Shown here one piece after another: positions 35,398 through 45,325 of a stretch of DNA of 45,753 nt; position 1 is the first letter of the stretch, and each line of letters begins with the position of its first letter. The notes beneath the pieces are model-generated. The model was not told where the DNA came from. It searched no databases and saw only the letters and a list, made by a program, of their open reading frames with translations. The position numbers were made by a program, and so were the translations under genes. The DNA lies in the NCBI GenBank assembly GCA_002707745.1, contig PANU01000043.1, positions 1-45,753 on the forward strand, written 5' to 3'. This DNA is from Flavobacteriaceae bacterium (GTDB lineage: Bacteria; Bacteroidota; Bacteroidia; Flavobacteriales; Flavobacteriaceae).

Positions 35398-35748
35398 ATG
35401 GAAGCGTTAGTAAAATTTGTACAGGATGAATTTGTAACCAAAAAAGAATTTCCAAAATTCTCAGCTGGAGACACTATTACCGTGTACTACGAAATTCGTG
35501 AAGGCGAGAAAAAAAGAACACAGTTTTTTAGAGGAGTTGTTATCCAGTTAAGAGGAACCGGAGTAACCCAAACCTTTACCATCCGTAAAATGTCAGGAAC
35601 TGTTGGTGTAGAGCGTATCTTCCCAATGAACTTACCGGCATTGCAAAAAATTGAGATCAACAAAAAAGGTAGTGTACGCAGAAAACGTATCTACTACTTT
35701 AGAGGTCTTACTGGTAAGAAAGCAAGAATCCGCGAAAAGCGTCAGTAA
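35398..35748 (+). CDS. rplS: 50S ribosomal protein L19
   Basis: 116 aa from the ATG at 35398, complete. The L19 core RRKRIYYFRGLTGKKARIRE and the SAGDTITVYYEIREGEKKRTQFFRGVVI segment are diagnostic. It lies at the 30S-50S interface. The reading frame is open upstream to 35296, but that stretch overlaps the promoter. A terminator follows the stop codon after 20 bp. Confidence 0.98.
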   Translation: MEALVKFVQDEFVTKKEFPKFSAGDTITVYYEIREGEKKRTQFFRGVVIQLRGTGVTQTFTIRKMSGTVGVERIFPMNLPALQKIEINKKGSVRRKRIYYFRGLTGKKARIREKRQ

Positions 35749-35768
35749 GCTTTCCCAGCCTACATTAC

Positions 35769-35797
35769 AAAGCGACTCCAGTTTGGGGTCGCTTTTT
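35769..35797 (+). terminator. Intrinsic terminator after rplS
   Basis: Stem 35769-35779 with 35785-35795 (one G-U pair) and a T-run. It ends the rplS transcript. Confidence 0.88.
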
Positions 35798-35986
35798 GTT
35801 TGTGAACAATTGTTGATAACTCAAGTTTATAACTTGTTCATATTAAAACCTTTACAAAATTTGGAAATTTCAATTTGTATACTACTTTAGCACTATCGAA
35901 ACAATACAACTATTGTTTTGTAAACATAAAGTAACGTTCTTTATCTCTTTTTAAAAATTGTTTGACACGCTAACGGTTCTTTGTGA
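35798..35986. other. AT-rich intergenic stretch with DnaA-box-like words
   Basis: No gene recognised. On the minus strand the segment reads TTGTTCACA (35801-35809), TTATCAACA (35811-35819) and TTATAAACT (35824-35832), each 1-3 mismatches from TTATNCACA and closely spaced. The stretch after them is AT-rich. The words could be chance in a low-GC genome. Confidence 0.3.
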
Positions 35987-36187
35987 ATGGTCAGTTTGAA
36001 GATTTTTGAAAAGTTTGGAAGTAGTTTTTTGAAGGATGAATCCAGCAATGCAAATTGCAAGGGACGCCTAACACAAAAACAGAAATACTTCTTTCTTGAA
36101 ATACGGCCACAGCTGCAAGGGTATAATAAACTTGCATTACATCGTAAAGATGAGTTGGTAACGGTACGTTTTCACAAGAAGCCATAA
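35987..36187 (+). CDS. Small basic protein, hypothetical
   Basis: 66 aa, rich in K, R and F (C-terminus DELVTVRFHKKP). No signal peptide, membrane segment or known motif. Its stop codon TAA (36185-36187) lies inside the left arm of the terminator at 36179-36214, an arrangement typical of a real transcription unit. No exact TAnnTTTG box was found upstream, only near-matches. Either this is a real small gene or the terminator belongs to a non-coding transcript that happens to be open. The codons look plausible for the genome, but the evidence is weak. Confidence 0.4.
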   Translation: MVSLKIFEKFGSSFLKDESSNANCKGRLTQKQKYFFLEIRPQLQGYNKLALHRKDELVTVRFHKKP

Positions 36188-36220
36188 CATAGTGCCCAGC
36201 ATGCTGTTATGGCTTTTTTT
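36179..36220 (+). terminator. Intrinsic terminator after the small gene
   Basis: A 10-bp stem (36180-36189 with 36205-36214), a 15-nt loop and seven T (36214-36220). It proves transcription ends here, so a transcript begins somewhere between 35798 and 36179. Confidence 0.85.
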
Positions 36221-38680
<2,460 letters not shown>

Positions 38681-38696
38681 TTAAAAATGCTACTAT

Positions 38697-38763
38697 AGCT
38701 TGTCAAACTGAGCCTGTTGAAGTTGCAATTTAAATTTTCTTTCAACATGCTCAGGATGCTGGC
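38697..38763. repeat. Interspersed inverted repeat (REP-like)
   Basis: Two arms, AAACTGAGCCTGTTGAAG at about 38706-38722 and the reverse complement of its variant at about 38740-38757, matching in 14 of 16 core positions. From memory, similar CTGAGC-CTGTTGAAG palindromes recur between flavobacterial genes. No other copy was seen in this window. Confidence 0.55.
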
Positions 38764-38818
38764 TTTTAATCTTAAGAAGCTATTACTTTCAGAAACGTAT
38801 TTTAAAAAATAATTGCAG

Positions 38819-41179
38819 TTGAAAAATATCTTATGCCTACTGTGCATATTTTTAAGCACCTTAGCCTTCTCGCAAGAAAAATATACGCTAAGCGGTGTTA
38901 TTTCTGAAGCGTCTTCTGGCGAAACCTTACTAAATGTAAACGTAACCATCCCGTCACTCCAGACAGGAACCATTACCAACGAATACGGTTTTTATTCTAT
39001 TACGTTACCGGAAGGCACCTACGAAGTTTATTTTACCAATGTTGGTTTTACAACCGTACAAAAAACTATTATACTTACCTCCAATACCACTACCAGCATA
39101 AGCTTAACCGAAGATACCCAGCAACTGGACGAAGTAATTATAAAAACCGATATAGAAGCACTTAACATACGCAAACCTGAAATGAGCGTAAACCGTCTTA
39201 CTGCAGGAACCATAAAAAAAATTCCTGTTGTATTAGGAGAAAAAGATGTTATAAATGCAATTACGCTGTTACCTGGAGTTACCAATGCGGGTGAAGGCGC
39301 CAGTGGTTTTAATGTACGTGGGGGTGCAGCAGACCAGAATTTAATCCTGCTGGATGAGGCTACACTTTATAATTCTTCCCATTTATTTGGCTTCTTTTCG
39401 GTTTTTAACCCAGACGCTATTAAAGACTTAACCTTATACAAAGGTGGCATTCCCGCACGCTACGGTGGCAGGATATCGTCGGTACTGGATATTTATCAAA
39501 AAGATGGAAATTTAAGGCAGTTTGAAGCGAATGGAGGAATTGGCCTGGTAGCGAGTAGATTATTGCTGGAAGGACCTATAAAAAAAGATACTGCTTCATT
39601 TTTAATTGGAGGACGTAGTAGCTACGCCCATTTGTTCTTACCTGTTTTTGACATTGATAATAGTGCCTACTTTTATGATTTAAACACAAAAATAAGCTAC
39701 AACATTAACAAGGATAACAGGGTTTTTCTTTCCGGCTATTTTGGTCGGGATGTGTTCGAAATTTCAGATAGTTTCAGTAATAAATTTGGAAATGCAACCG
39801 TGAACGTACGCTGGAATCACTTGTTTAACGACAAGCTTTTTAGTAATCTTTCCTTGATTTACTCAGATTATTATTATGGTCTGAAACTTCAATTTGTGGA
39901 ATTTGACTTTGACAGTGGAATTCAGAATTTTAATCTTAAATACGATTTCAGCCATTATATTTCAGAAAAAGTAAAACTCCAATACGGTCTTAACGGGATC
40001 TATTATAAATTTAATCCAGGCGAAATTAATCCTACTACCGAAACTTCAGGAATCAATCCATTTAATACCACTAAAAAATACGCCACCGAAAACGCAATAT
40101 ATGCCGATGCAGAAATTAAAGTGAGCGATAAGCTATCCGTTCAAGCAGGATTGCGCTTTTCTACCTTTGCACGATTGGGACAGGATGCGCTAAACGTGTA
40201 TGAAAACAACAACCCAATTCTATATAATTCAAATTTAGAAATCTATCAAAAAGCCACGCCTATAGATACTGTTTCTTTTAAGAGAAGCGACATTATTGAG
40301 TCTTTTGGAAACCTGGAACCCAGAATTTCAGCTGCTTTTCAATTAAATGAAACTTCTTCCATAAAGGCAAGTTATAACCGTACCGCACAGTACATACATT
40401 TAATTAGCAACACCACATCCCCAACGCCTTTCGATATTTACGCACCCAGCGGAAAATTTATAGAACCACAAACAGCAGATCAGGTAGCACTTGGGTTCTT
40501 TAAAAAATTTGAAAACTTCTCTCTGGAAGCCGAAACCTTTTACAAAACAGTGGACAACAGACTGGATTATGTAGATGATGCCGATTTGATTGCCAACAAT
40601 GCCCTGGAGCAAATTTTATTGAAAGGGGAAGCCAGAGCGTACGGGCTGGAGCTCTTACTGAGAAAAACAAGTGGAAGACTGCAAGGCTGGATAGCCTATA
40701 CTTTATCCAAAAGCGAACAACGAACCCCCGGAAGAACATCTCAGGAGATAGGTATAAATGAAGGACAATGGTACAATGCCGCCTGGGACAAACCCCATGA
40801 TATTTCTATTACCGCCCAATACAAGCTTACTGATAAGTGGTCTTTTGGTGCCAATGCTATATATCAAACCGGACGGCCCAGTACCTTTCCAAACGGACAA
40901 TACGAATACAGCAACCTGGTAGTACCTGTATACGAAGCAAGAAACAGCAGCAGACTGTCTGCTTTTCATCACGTAGATATTTCTGCAACCTGGACTCCAA
41001 AACCCAACAGCACCAAGCGCTGGAAAGGGGAATGGGTGTTTAGTGTGTATAATATTTACAACCGGAAAAATGCTGCCTCCTTATCCTTTAGCGAGAATAC
41101 AGATATTGGTCAGAATGAAGCGGTGCGTTTGTCTATTTTTGGGATTATTCCTTCGGTAACCTATAATTTTAAATTTTGA
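38819..41179 (+). CDS. TonB-dependent receptor with carboxypeptidase-like N-terminal domain
   Basis: 786 aa from the TTG at 38819. Signal peptide KNILCLLCIFLSTLAFSQ. Then a carboxypeptidase-regulatory-like domain (about 20-100: YTLSGVISEASSGETLLNVNVTI, EYGFYSITLPEGTYEVYFTNVGF), then the plug (VINAITLLPGVTNAGEGASGFNVRGGAADQNLILLDEATLYN), then the 22-strand barrel, ending in VTYNFKF. No ATG is available at the N-terminus, and the nearer TTG at 38813 would add two residues. It imports a large or scarce ligand across the outer membrane using TonB. The partner DUF4249 lipoprotein gene overlaps it by 1 bp, so the pair is a transport unit of unknown ligand. Confidence 0.93.
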   Translation: MKNILCLLCIFLSTLAFSQEKYTLSGVISEASSGETLLNVNVTIPSLQTGTITNEYGFYSITLPEGTYEVYFTNVGFTTVQKTIILTSNTTTSISLTEDTQQLDEVIIKTDIEALNIRKPEMSVNRLTAGTIKKIPVVLGEKDVINAITLLPGVTNAGEGASGFNVRGGAADQNLILLDEATLYNSSHLFGFFSVFNPDAIKDLTLYKGGIPARYGGRISSVLDIYQKDGNLRQFEANGGIGLVASRLLLEGPIKKDTASFLIGGRSSYAHLFLPVFDIDNSAYFYDLNTKISYNINKDNRVFLSGYFGRDVFEISDSFSNKFGNATVNVRWNHLFNDKLFSNLSLIYSDYYYGLKLQFVEFDFDSGIQNFNLKYDFSHYISEKVKLQYGLNGIYYKFNPGEINPTTETSGINPFNTTKKYATENAIYADAEIKVSDKLSVQAGLRFSTFARLGQDALNVYENNNPILYNSNLEIYQKATPIDTVSFKRSDIIESFGNLEPRISAAFQLNETSSIKASYNRTAQYIHLISNTTSPTPFDIYAPSGKFIEPQTADQVALGFFKKFENFSLEAETFYKTVDNRLDYVDDADLIANNALEQILLKGEARAYGLELLLRKTSGRLQGWIAYTLSKSEQRTPGRTSQEIGINEGQWYNAAWDKPHDISITAQYKLTDKWSFGANAIYQTGRPSTFPNGQYEYSNLVVPVYEARNSSRLSAFHHVDISATWTPKPNSTKRWKGEWVFSVYNIYNRKNAASLSFSENTDIGQNEAVRLSIFGIIPSVTYNFKF

Positions 41180-41991
41180 TGATGATGAAAAGAATAATAT
41201 GTATCCTGGTCCTGGCGCTCACTTTTGGAGCCTGTGAAGATGTAGTAGATGTAGATTTAAATGAAGGCACACCCAAGCTGGTAATTGAAGCAAACTTTCA
41301 GAAGCAAATAGATACTAAAGACGCTGCTTTAAAAGTGCAATTAAGTAAAACCATTCCTTTTTTTGATTCGGAACCTGCTTTTGTAAATAATGCTGTTGTA
41401 ACTATAACTCCCCAAAATGGAGTTCCTATACCCGTACCTTTTATAGAAGAGGGCCGTTATACCATTACAAACTTGGAACCGGAACCTGGAGTAGTTTATA
41501 CGCTGGATATAACAGTAGATGGTGAAACGTATACTGCTACCGAAACCTTAATTTCTGGAGTACCTTTATTATTTGTAGAACAAGATGATGAAGGTGGTTT
41601 CTCCAATGATGAAATAGATCTGAAAGTATTTTTTAACGATCCTCCAAACGCCGAAAACTACTACTTTTTTGAAGGATTTTCTTCCCGGGGGTACCTGGCA
41701 GATGTCTATAGTGATGAATTTTTTGACGGGAATGAAATTTTTGGATTCTATTCGGTAGATGATCTTGAACCTGGAGATGAAGTAGCATTTTACTTACACG
41801 GCGTTAACGAACAATTTTATAATTTTATGTTTGTTTTATTACAGCAAACTGGAGATCAGGGGGGTGGCCCTTTTGAGACGCAACCTGCAACCGTTCGCGG
41901 GAACATTATTAACCTTACCAACGAGGACAATTTTCCATTGGGGTATTTCAGGATTTCAGAAGTATCTATTTTGACGTATACCGTTGAATAA
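41179..41991 (+). CDS. DUF4249 family lipoprotein
   Basis: 270 aa. Lipobox FGAC in IICILVLALTFGACEDVVDVDL. The family is beta-rich and lies, as a rule, right after a TonB receptor gene of this kind. I infer a surface or outer-membrane lipoprotein that works with the receptor, as SusD-like proteins do in other systems, although DUF4249 is not a SusD. ATGs at 41179, 41182 and 41185 are alternatives; the first overlaps the receptor stop codon (TGATG) and would allow coupling. Confidence 0.88.
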   Translation: MMMKRIICILVLALTFGACEDVVDVDLNEGTPKLVIEANFQKQIDTKDAALKVQLSKTIPFFDSEPAFVNNAVVTITPQNGVPIPVPFIEEGRYTITNLEPEPGVVYTLDITVDGETYTATETLISGVPLLFVEQDDEGGFSNDEIDLKVFFNDPPNAENYYFFEGFSSRGYLADVYSDEFFDGNEIFGFYSVDDLEPGDEVAFYLHGVNEQFYNFMFVLLQQTGDQGGGPFETQPATVRGNIINLTNEDNFPLGYFRISEVSILTYTVE

Positions 41992-42034
41992 AACCTAATC
42001 CCCTCTTTTAGGAAACTAAGGCAATGTTATTTTG

Positions 42035-42042
42035 TAAATTTG
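42035..42042 (+). promoter_or_regulatory. murQ promoter, -7 box
   Basis: TAAATTTG matches TAnnTTTG and ends 5 nt before the ATG at 42048. The open frame extends upstream to 42024, but the box shows the later start is the right one. Confidence 0.55.
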
Positions 42043-42047
42043 AATCT

Positions 42048-42863
42048 ATGAAATTCATCAAAACAACCGAGGCAGATTCACAGTACAATCATTTAGAACA
42101 TATGAGTGTTCTGGAATTGCTAACAAATATTAATACAGAAGATAAAAAAGTTCCTCTAGCAGTTGAAAAAGCACTTCCACAAATTGAAAAACTCACGACA
42201 GTTGTTGCAGAAAAATTAAAGGAAGGTGGCCGCTTATTTTATATGGGAGCCGGAACAAGCGGCAGACTGGGTATTGTAGATGCCAGTGAAATTCCTCCTA
42301 CATTTGGTTTGGATCACGGCGTTGTGGTTGGGCTTATCGCTGGGGGAGATACAGCTATTAGAAAGGCCGTAGAATTTGCTGAAGATTCTATAAATGAAGG
42401 CTGGGAAGATTTAAAAAAGCATCAGATTGGAATTAATGATGTTGTTATTGGCATTGCCGCGTCGGGTACCACCCCCTATGTAATTGGTGCCTTGGAAAAA
42501 TGTAACTCCCTTGGTATTGCCACAGGGTGTATTACTTGTAATGAAGGTAGCCCTTTACACCAAACAGCAAAGTTTCCAGTAGTTGTGGTAGTAGGCCCTG
42601 AGTTTGTAACAGGAAGCTCAAGAATGAAGGCCGGAACAGCTCAAAAGCTAGTACTTAATATGATATCTACTGCAGTCATGATACAAATGGGCCGTGTAAA
42701 AGGAAATAAAATGGTAGACATGCAACTAAGCAACAGTAAGTTGCTGGATCGTGGAACCAGAATGATTATGCAAGAATTAAATATAGACCAGGATAAAGCT
42801 GCTCAACTTTTGGAGCAGTACGGTAGCGTTCGCAGCGCTGTTAACGCATATACTAATGGCTAA
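42048..42863 (+). CDS. murQ: N-acetylmuramic acid 6-phosphate etherase
   Basis: 271 aa. Cleaves the lactyl ether of MurNAc 6-phosphate to give GlcNAc 6-phosphate, a step of peptidoglycan recycling. SIS fold: RLFYMGAGTSGRLGIVDASEIPPTFG (62-87) has the phosphate loop and E81, and E112 (AEDS) is the second catalytic glutamate, matching the two acids of E. coli MurQ. VTGSSRMKAGTAQKLVLNM follows. No murP or anmK lies nearby, so MurNAc-6P must come from elsewhere in the genome. It overlaps the downstream gene by 8 bp. Confidence 0.95.
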   Translation: MKFIKTTEADSQYNHLEHMSVLELLTNINTEDKKVPLAVEKALPQIEKLTTVVAEKLKEGGRLFYMGAGTSGRLGIVDASEIPPTFGLDHGVVVGLIAGGDTAIRKAVEFAEDSINEGWEDLKKHQIGINDVVIGIAASGTTPYVIGALEKCNSLGIATGCITCNEGSPLHQTAKFPVVVVVGPEFVTGSSRMKAGTAQKLVLNMISTAVMIQMGRVKGNKMVDMQLSNSKLLDRGTRMIMQELNIDQDKAAQLLEQYGSVRSAVNAYTNG

Positions 42864-43089
42864 TCAAGAGCAAAAACATACCAACAAACAACTCCTCATA
42901 AAAGGGTTAAAACGTTTAGCACTTGCACTTCCGCTATTGGTACTAACCACGTATGCTTTTACGTTTACGTTTTTAAATAAAGAAACCATCCCAATGTATT
43001 ACGTGCTTCCGCTGGCAATACTTGGGATGGCTGGTACTATTTACACGCTTTTTAGCGGTATTAAATTGATTCTTAAATCAATATTTTAA
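42856..43089 (+). CDS. DUF6095 family small membrane protein
   Basis: 77 aa. A polar N-terminus (MANQEQKHTNKQLLIKGLKR) is followed by two membrane helices (about 20-40 and 48-70) with a short loop containing NKETIPM, so both ends are probably cytoplasmic. As I recall, the DUF6095 family lies after murQ in flavobacteria. It overlaps murQ by 8 nt and is probably coupled. Function unknown. A perfect AT-only palindrome (43080-43095) covers its stop codon. Confidence 0.85.
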   Translation: MANQEQKHTNKQLLIKGLKRLALALPLLVLTTYAFTFTFLNKETIPMYYVLPLAILGMAGTIYTLFSGIKLILKSIF

Positions 43090-43100
43090 AATATTCTTTG

Positions 43101-44933
43101 TTATTCTTTTACAATTTTAGCAGTAGTCTTTTTGTCCCCTGCATTCGCAGTTAACAAGTATAATCCTTTACTAAGTCCAGAAACATCAAGAACAATCTGA
43201 TTTTGATGAACTTCCTTACTAAGGACAGTCTGTCCTAATACGTTTGTAATAACAATAGTATGAATTTCAGAAGTACTTGTTATGGTAACCTGATCAGTAA
43301 CAGGGTTCGGGTATATTATTAATGGAGTGCTGTCCAAATCGTTCAAGCCCAGAACTTCAATGATGATAGTAACTTCAAAAGGTTCGCTTGGACATCCATT
43401 TTCCATATTTACGGCAAAATAGTTTTCACCAGCTTCCAGAATGGTAGTTAAAGGGAGCTCGTTTAGTAAGGCTAATGCATCTGCTTCTGTAGCGAACCAT
43501 AAAACATCCATAGGATCTATAATGATATCGGCTAAGGTAGCAGGTTCAGGGAATGTTTGTGTGGCATCACCTGTAGGGGTAGCAGATGGCAAACATTCAA
43601 CATTTACGGTAACCTCAAAAGGTTCACTGGGGCAGTCATTTGCATTATTTACAGCAAAATAGTTTTCACCGTCCTCTAATAACGCTGTTAAGAGTAACGG
43701 GTTTACCATATTCTGTGCATCCGCTTCAGTTGCGTACCATAATACCATCATAGGATCTACTACAATATCACCAACGGTGGCTCCTTCAATAAATGTCTGT
43801 ACGGCATCTCCGGTAGGAGTTGCGGAGGGAATACAATTTACGGTCACCGTAACAGCAAATGGTGCGCTAGGACAACCCCCTTCAAATTGAACTGCATAAT
43901 ATGTTTCTCCATCTTCTAATAATGTTGTATTGTCTAAAGGGTTGGTACCATTTAAGGCATCCATTTCTGTTGCATACCAGGTAACATTGGTTGGGTCTAC
44001 AACAATATCGGCCAAGGTAGCGCCCTCATCAAAAGTTTGCGTAGCATCTCCTGTTGGGGTTGCGGGCGGAGTACACGGTGTTAATGTGGCACGGATAAAA
44101 TATTGAGAAGAACCACCAGCCGAAAGCAACGTACTCGTGTTAGTAGTGGTGTTAACTAAATTTATATTATTTCCGGTAGAAACCAATACATTCCCATCAT
44201 CTAGAGCAGCAACACCTCGTAAGGCACCTGCGCTATAATAATTTAAGATAGAACCATCCACCATAGAAAATTCATACAACCCTAGTGGATTTGTTCCGTT
44301 ACTAAAGACAGAAGCGTATACAGAGTTATTAGCTGTATTAATCTCCATTTGTTGGATAAAATTCACTACATTTTCTTCCACCAGATTCCCTAGAATGTTC
44401 CCGTTGTAGTCACGTCTTTCAATTTTAGTGTCTCCCGTAAAAATGTAGGAGACCAATACTTCAGTTCCTGTATCTACTATATCAAATGCCGATCCGCTTG
44501 CAGTTGTATCGTAAAAACCTAAATTATTTCCCGCAAAATCGAAACGAATGAGCGCATCTCCAGGTGCTCCATTGTTTGAATTGGCATTGGTTAGCCAAAC
44601 CTCATTATTATTCACAACCGCCATTCCTTTTATATTGTCCATGCCTCCTGTGATGGTGCTCAAAAAATTACCGCTCAGATCATACCTATAAATACTATCT
44701 GCGTTCTGGTCAGAAATCCAAAGCTCATCTCCCACTTTAATGATTGCTTTTGGCAGGTTTTGGTTTTGGGGTGTCAGATCAATAAAAGAAGGGTCAAGAA
44801 TAGTCCCGTCTGCAGGGTCTATTAAAATAACAAAGGGTTCTTGTAGTGCCAGAATACGCTCTTGAGCTTGGGTACTTACCAGGCTAACTGCAACCAGTAG
44901 CATCGTACATAGAATTGTAATTTTAGTTTTCAT
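43101..44933 (-). CDS. Type IX secreted protein with NHL-like propeller and three Ig-like repeats
   Basis: 610 aa from the ATG at 44933; the open frame extends 26 codons upstream but lacks a proper signal. Signal peptide KTKITILCTMLLVAVSLVSTQA. Residues of about 25-285 form a beta-propeller-like region (LPKAIIKVGDELWISDQNADSIYRYDLSGN, MKGMAVVNNNEVWLTNANSNNG). Three copies of an 80-residue repeat follow (ATPTGDATQTFxEGATLADIVVDP and CPSxPFxVTV). The C-terminus is a type A sorting domain (PLIIYPNPVTDQVTIT, LSKGLYLLTANA, KTTAKIVKE). It is exported and anchored at the surface or released. An adhesive role is inferred. It converges on the DUF6095 gene. Confidence 0.9.
   Translation of the reverse strand: MKTKITILCTMLLVAVSLVSTQAQERILALQEPFVILIDPADGTILDPSFIDLTPQNQNLPKAIIKVGDELWISDQNADSIYRYDLSGNFLSTITGGMDNIKGMAVVNNNEVWLTNANSNNGAPGDALIRFDFAGNNLGFYDTTASGSAFDIVDTGTEVLVSYIFTGDTKIERRDYNGNILGNLVEENVVNFIQQMEINTANNSVYASVFSNGTNPLGLYEFSMVDGSILNYYSAGALRGVAALDDGNVLVSTGNNINLVNTTTNTSTLLSAGGSSQYFIRATLTPCTPPATPTGDATQTFDEGATLADIVVDPTNVTWYATEMDALNGTNPLDNTTLLEDGETYYAVQFEGGCPSAPFAVTVTVNCIPSATPTGDAVQTFIEGATVGDIVVDPMMVLWYATEADAQNMVNPLLLTALLEDGENYFAVNNANDCPSEPFEVTVNVECLPSATPTGDATQTFPEPATLADIIIDPMDVLWFATEADALALLNELPLTTILEAGENYFAVNMENGCPSEPFEVTIIIEVLGLNDLDSTPLIIYPNPVTDQVTITSTSEIHTIVITNVLGQTVLSKEVHQNQIVLDVSGLSKGLYLLTANAGDKKTTAKIVKE
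43351..44068 (-). repeat. Three tandem 80-codon repeats in the secreted protein
   Basis: Three copies of about 240 bp, with the pattern ATPTGDA(T/V)QTF(D/I/P), W(Y/F)ATExDA and CPS(A/E)PF(A/E)VT. Copies 2 and 3 resemble each other most. Each carries two or three cysteines, one at the repeat boundary (NCIPS, ECLPS) and one in the C-terminal strand. Confidence 0.8.
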
Positions 44934-45210
44934 TTTTAATTTTTTTACGTTAATAATACTATACCAATTTAATAGGGTAAGGTAAGAAAAAGTAGAGAAT
45001 AATAATGGCAACTATTAAATTATCATTTTTCATAATGGCAATAGCCGCGCTATCCATTGTAGTTGTGCCTCGATGCACGCCTCGGCACAAGCTGTCATTA
45101 CTATCGCTATTGCAGAAAATGAAGGCGATGCTAACAAAAACCTACCCAAAGGGTATCTATAAATTTTAAAAAAGATTCAGTCTATTTCCAGCTTGGAATT
45201 TAAGGAAGAT
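44934..45210. other. Upstream region of the secreted-protein gene, with a possible broken small gene
   Basis: No intact gene. On the plus strand, an open frame of 54 codons at 45005-45169 starts with a hydrophobic MATIKLSFFIMAIAALSIVV, but the same region in another frame ends as SAQAVITIAIAENEGDANKN, which looks like a mature secreted protein after an ASAQ cleavage site. One frameshift near 45070 would join them. There are two inverted repeats: GCAATAGC (45038-45045) with GCTATTGC (45106-45113), and TTGTGCC (45063-45069) with GGCACAA (45084-45090). Confidence 0.3.
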
Positions 45211-45291
45211 TAACCCGAACCTTCTTAGGGGCGGGTTCACCCGAACTTTTAAGGGCAGGTTTAACCGAACTTTTAAGGGCGGGTTTACCCC
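45211..45291. repeat. Tandem 24-bp repeats
   Basis: Three and a part copies of a 24-bp unit (the first is 26 bp). On the minus strand each unit reads GGGTAAACCCGCCCTTAAAAGTTC with small changes. Each unit has a near-palindromic core (GGGTnAACCC or GGTTnAACC). A stop codon in one frame and the 26-bp unit argue against coding. Confidence 0.75.
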
Positions 45292-45293
45292 AT

Positions 45294-45325
45294 AAAAAAA
45301 AGTCCGTTCAAATAAATGGACGAAC
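45294..45325 (-). terminator. Candidate intrinsic terminator (second, after the 5S region)
   Basis: Stem 45302-45308 with 45314-45320, one mismatch or wobble, followed on the minus strand by eight T (45294-45301). It would end a leftward transcript that passes the 5S terminator or starts after it. Confidence 0.55.

Noticed and set aside
45211-45291. Coding repeats.
   Set aside because: A 26-bp unit shifts the frame and one frame contains TAA in every unit.
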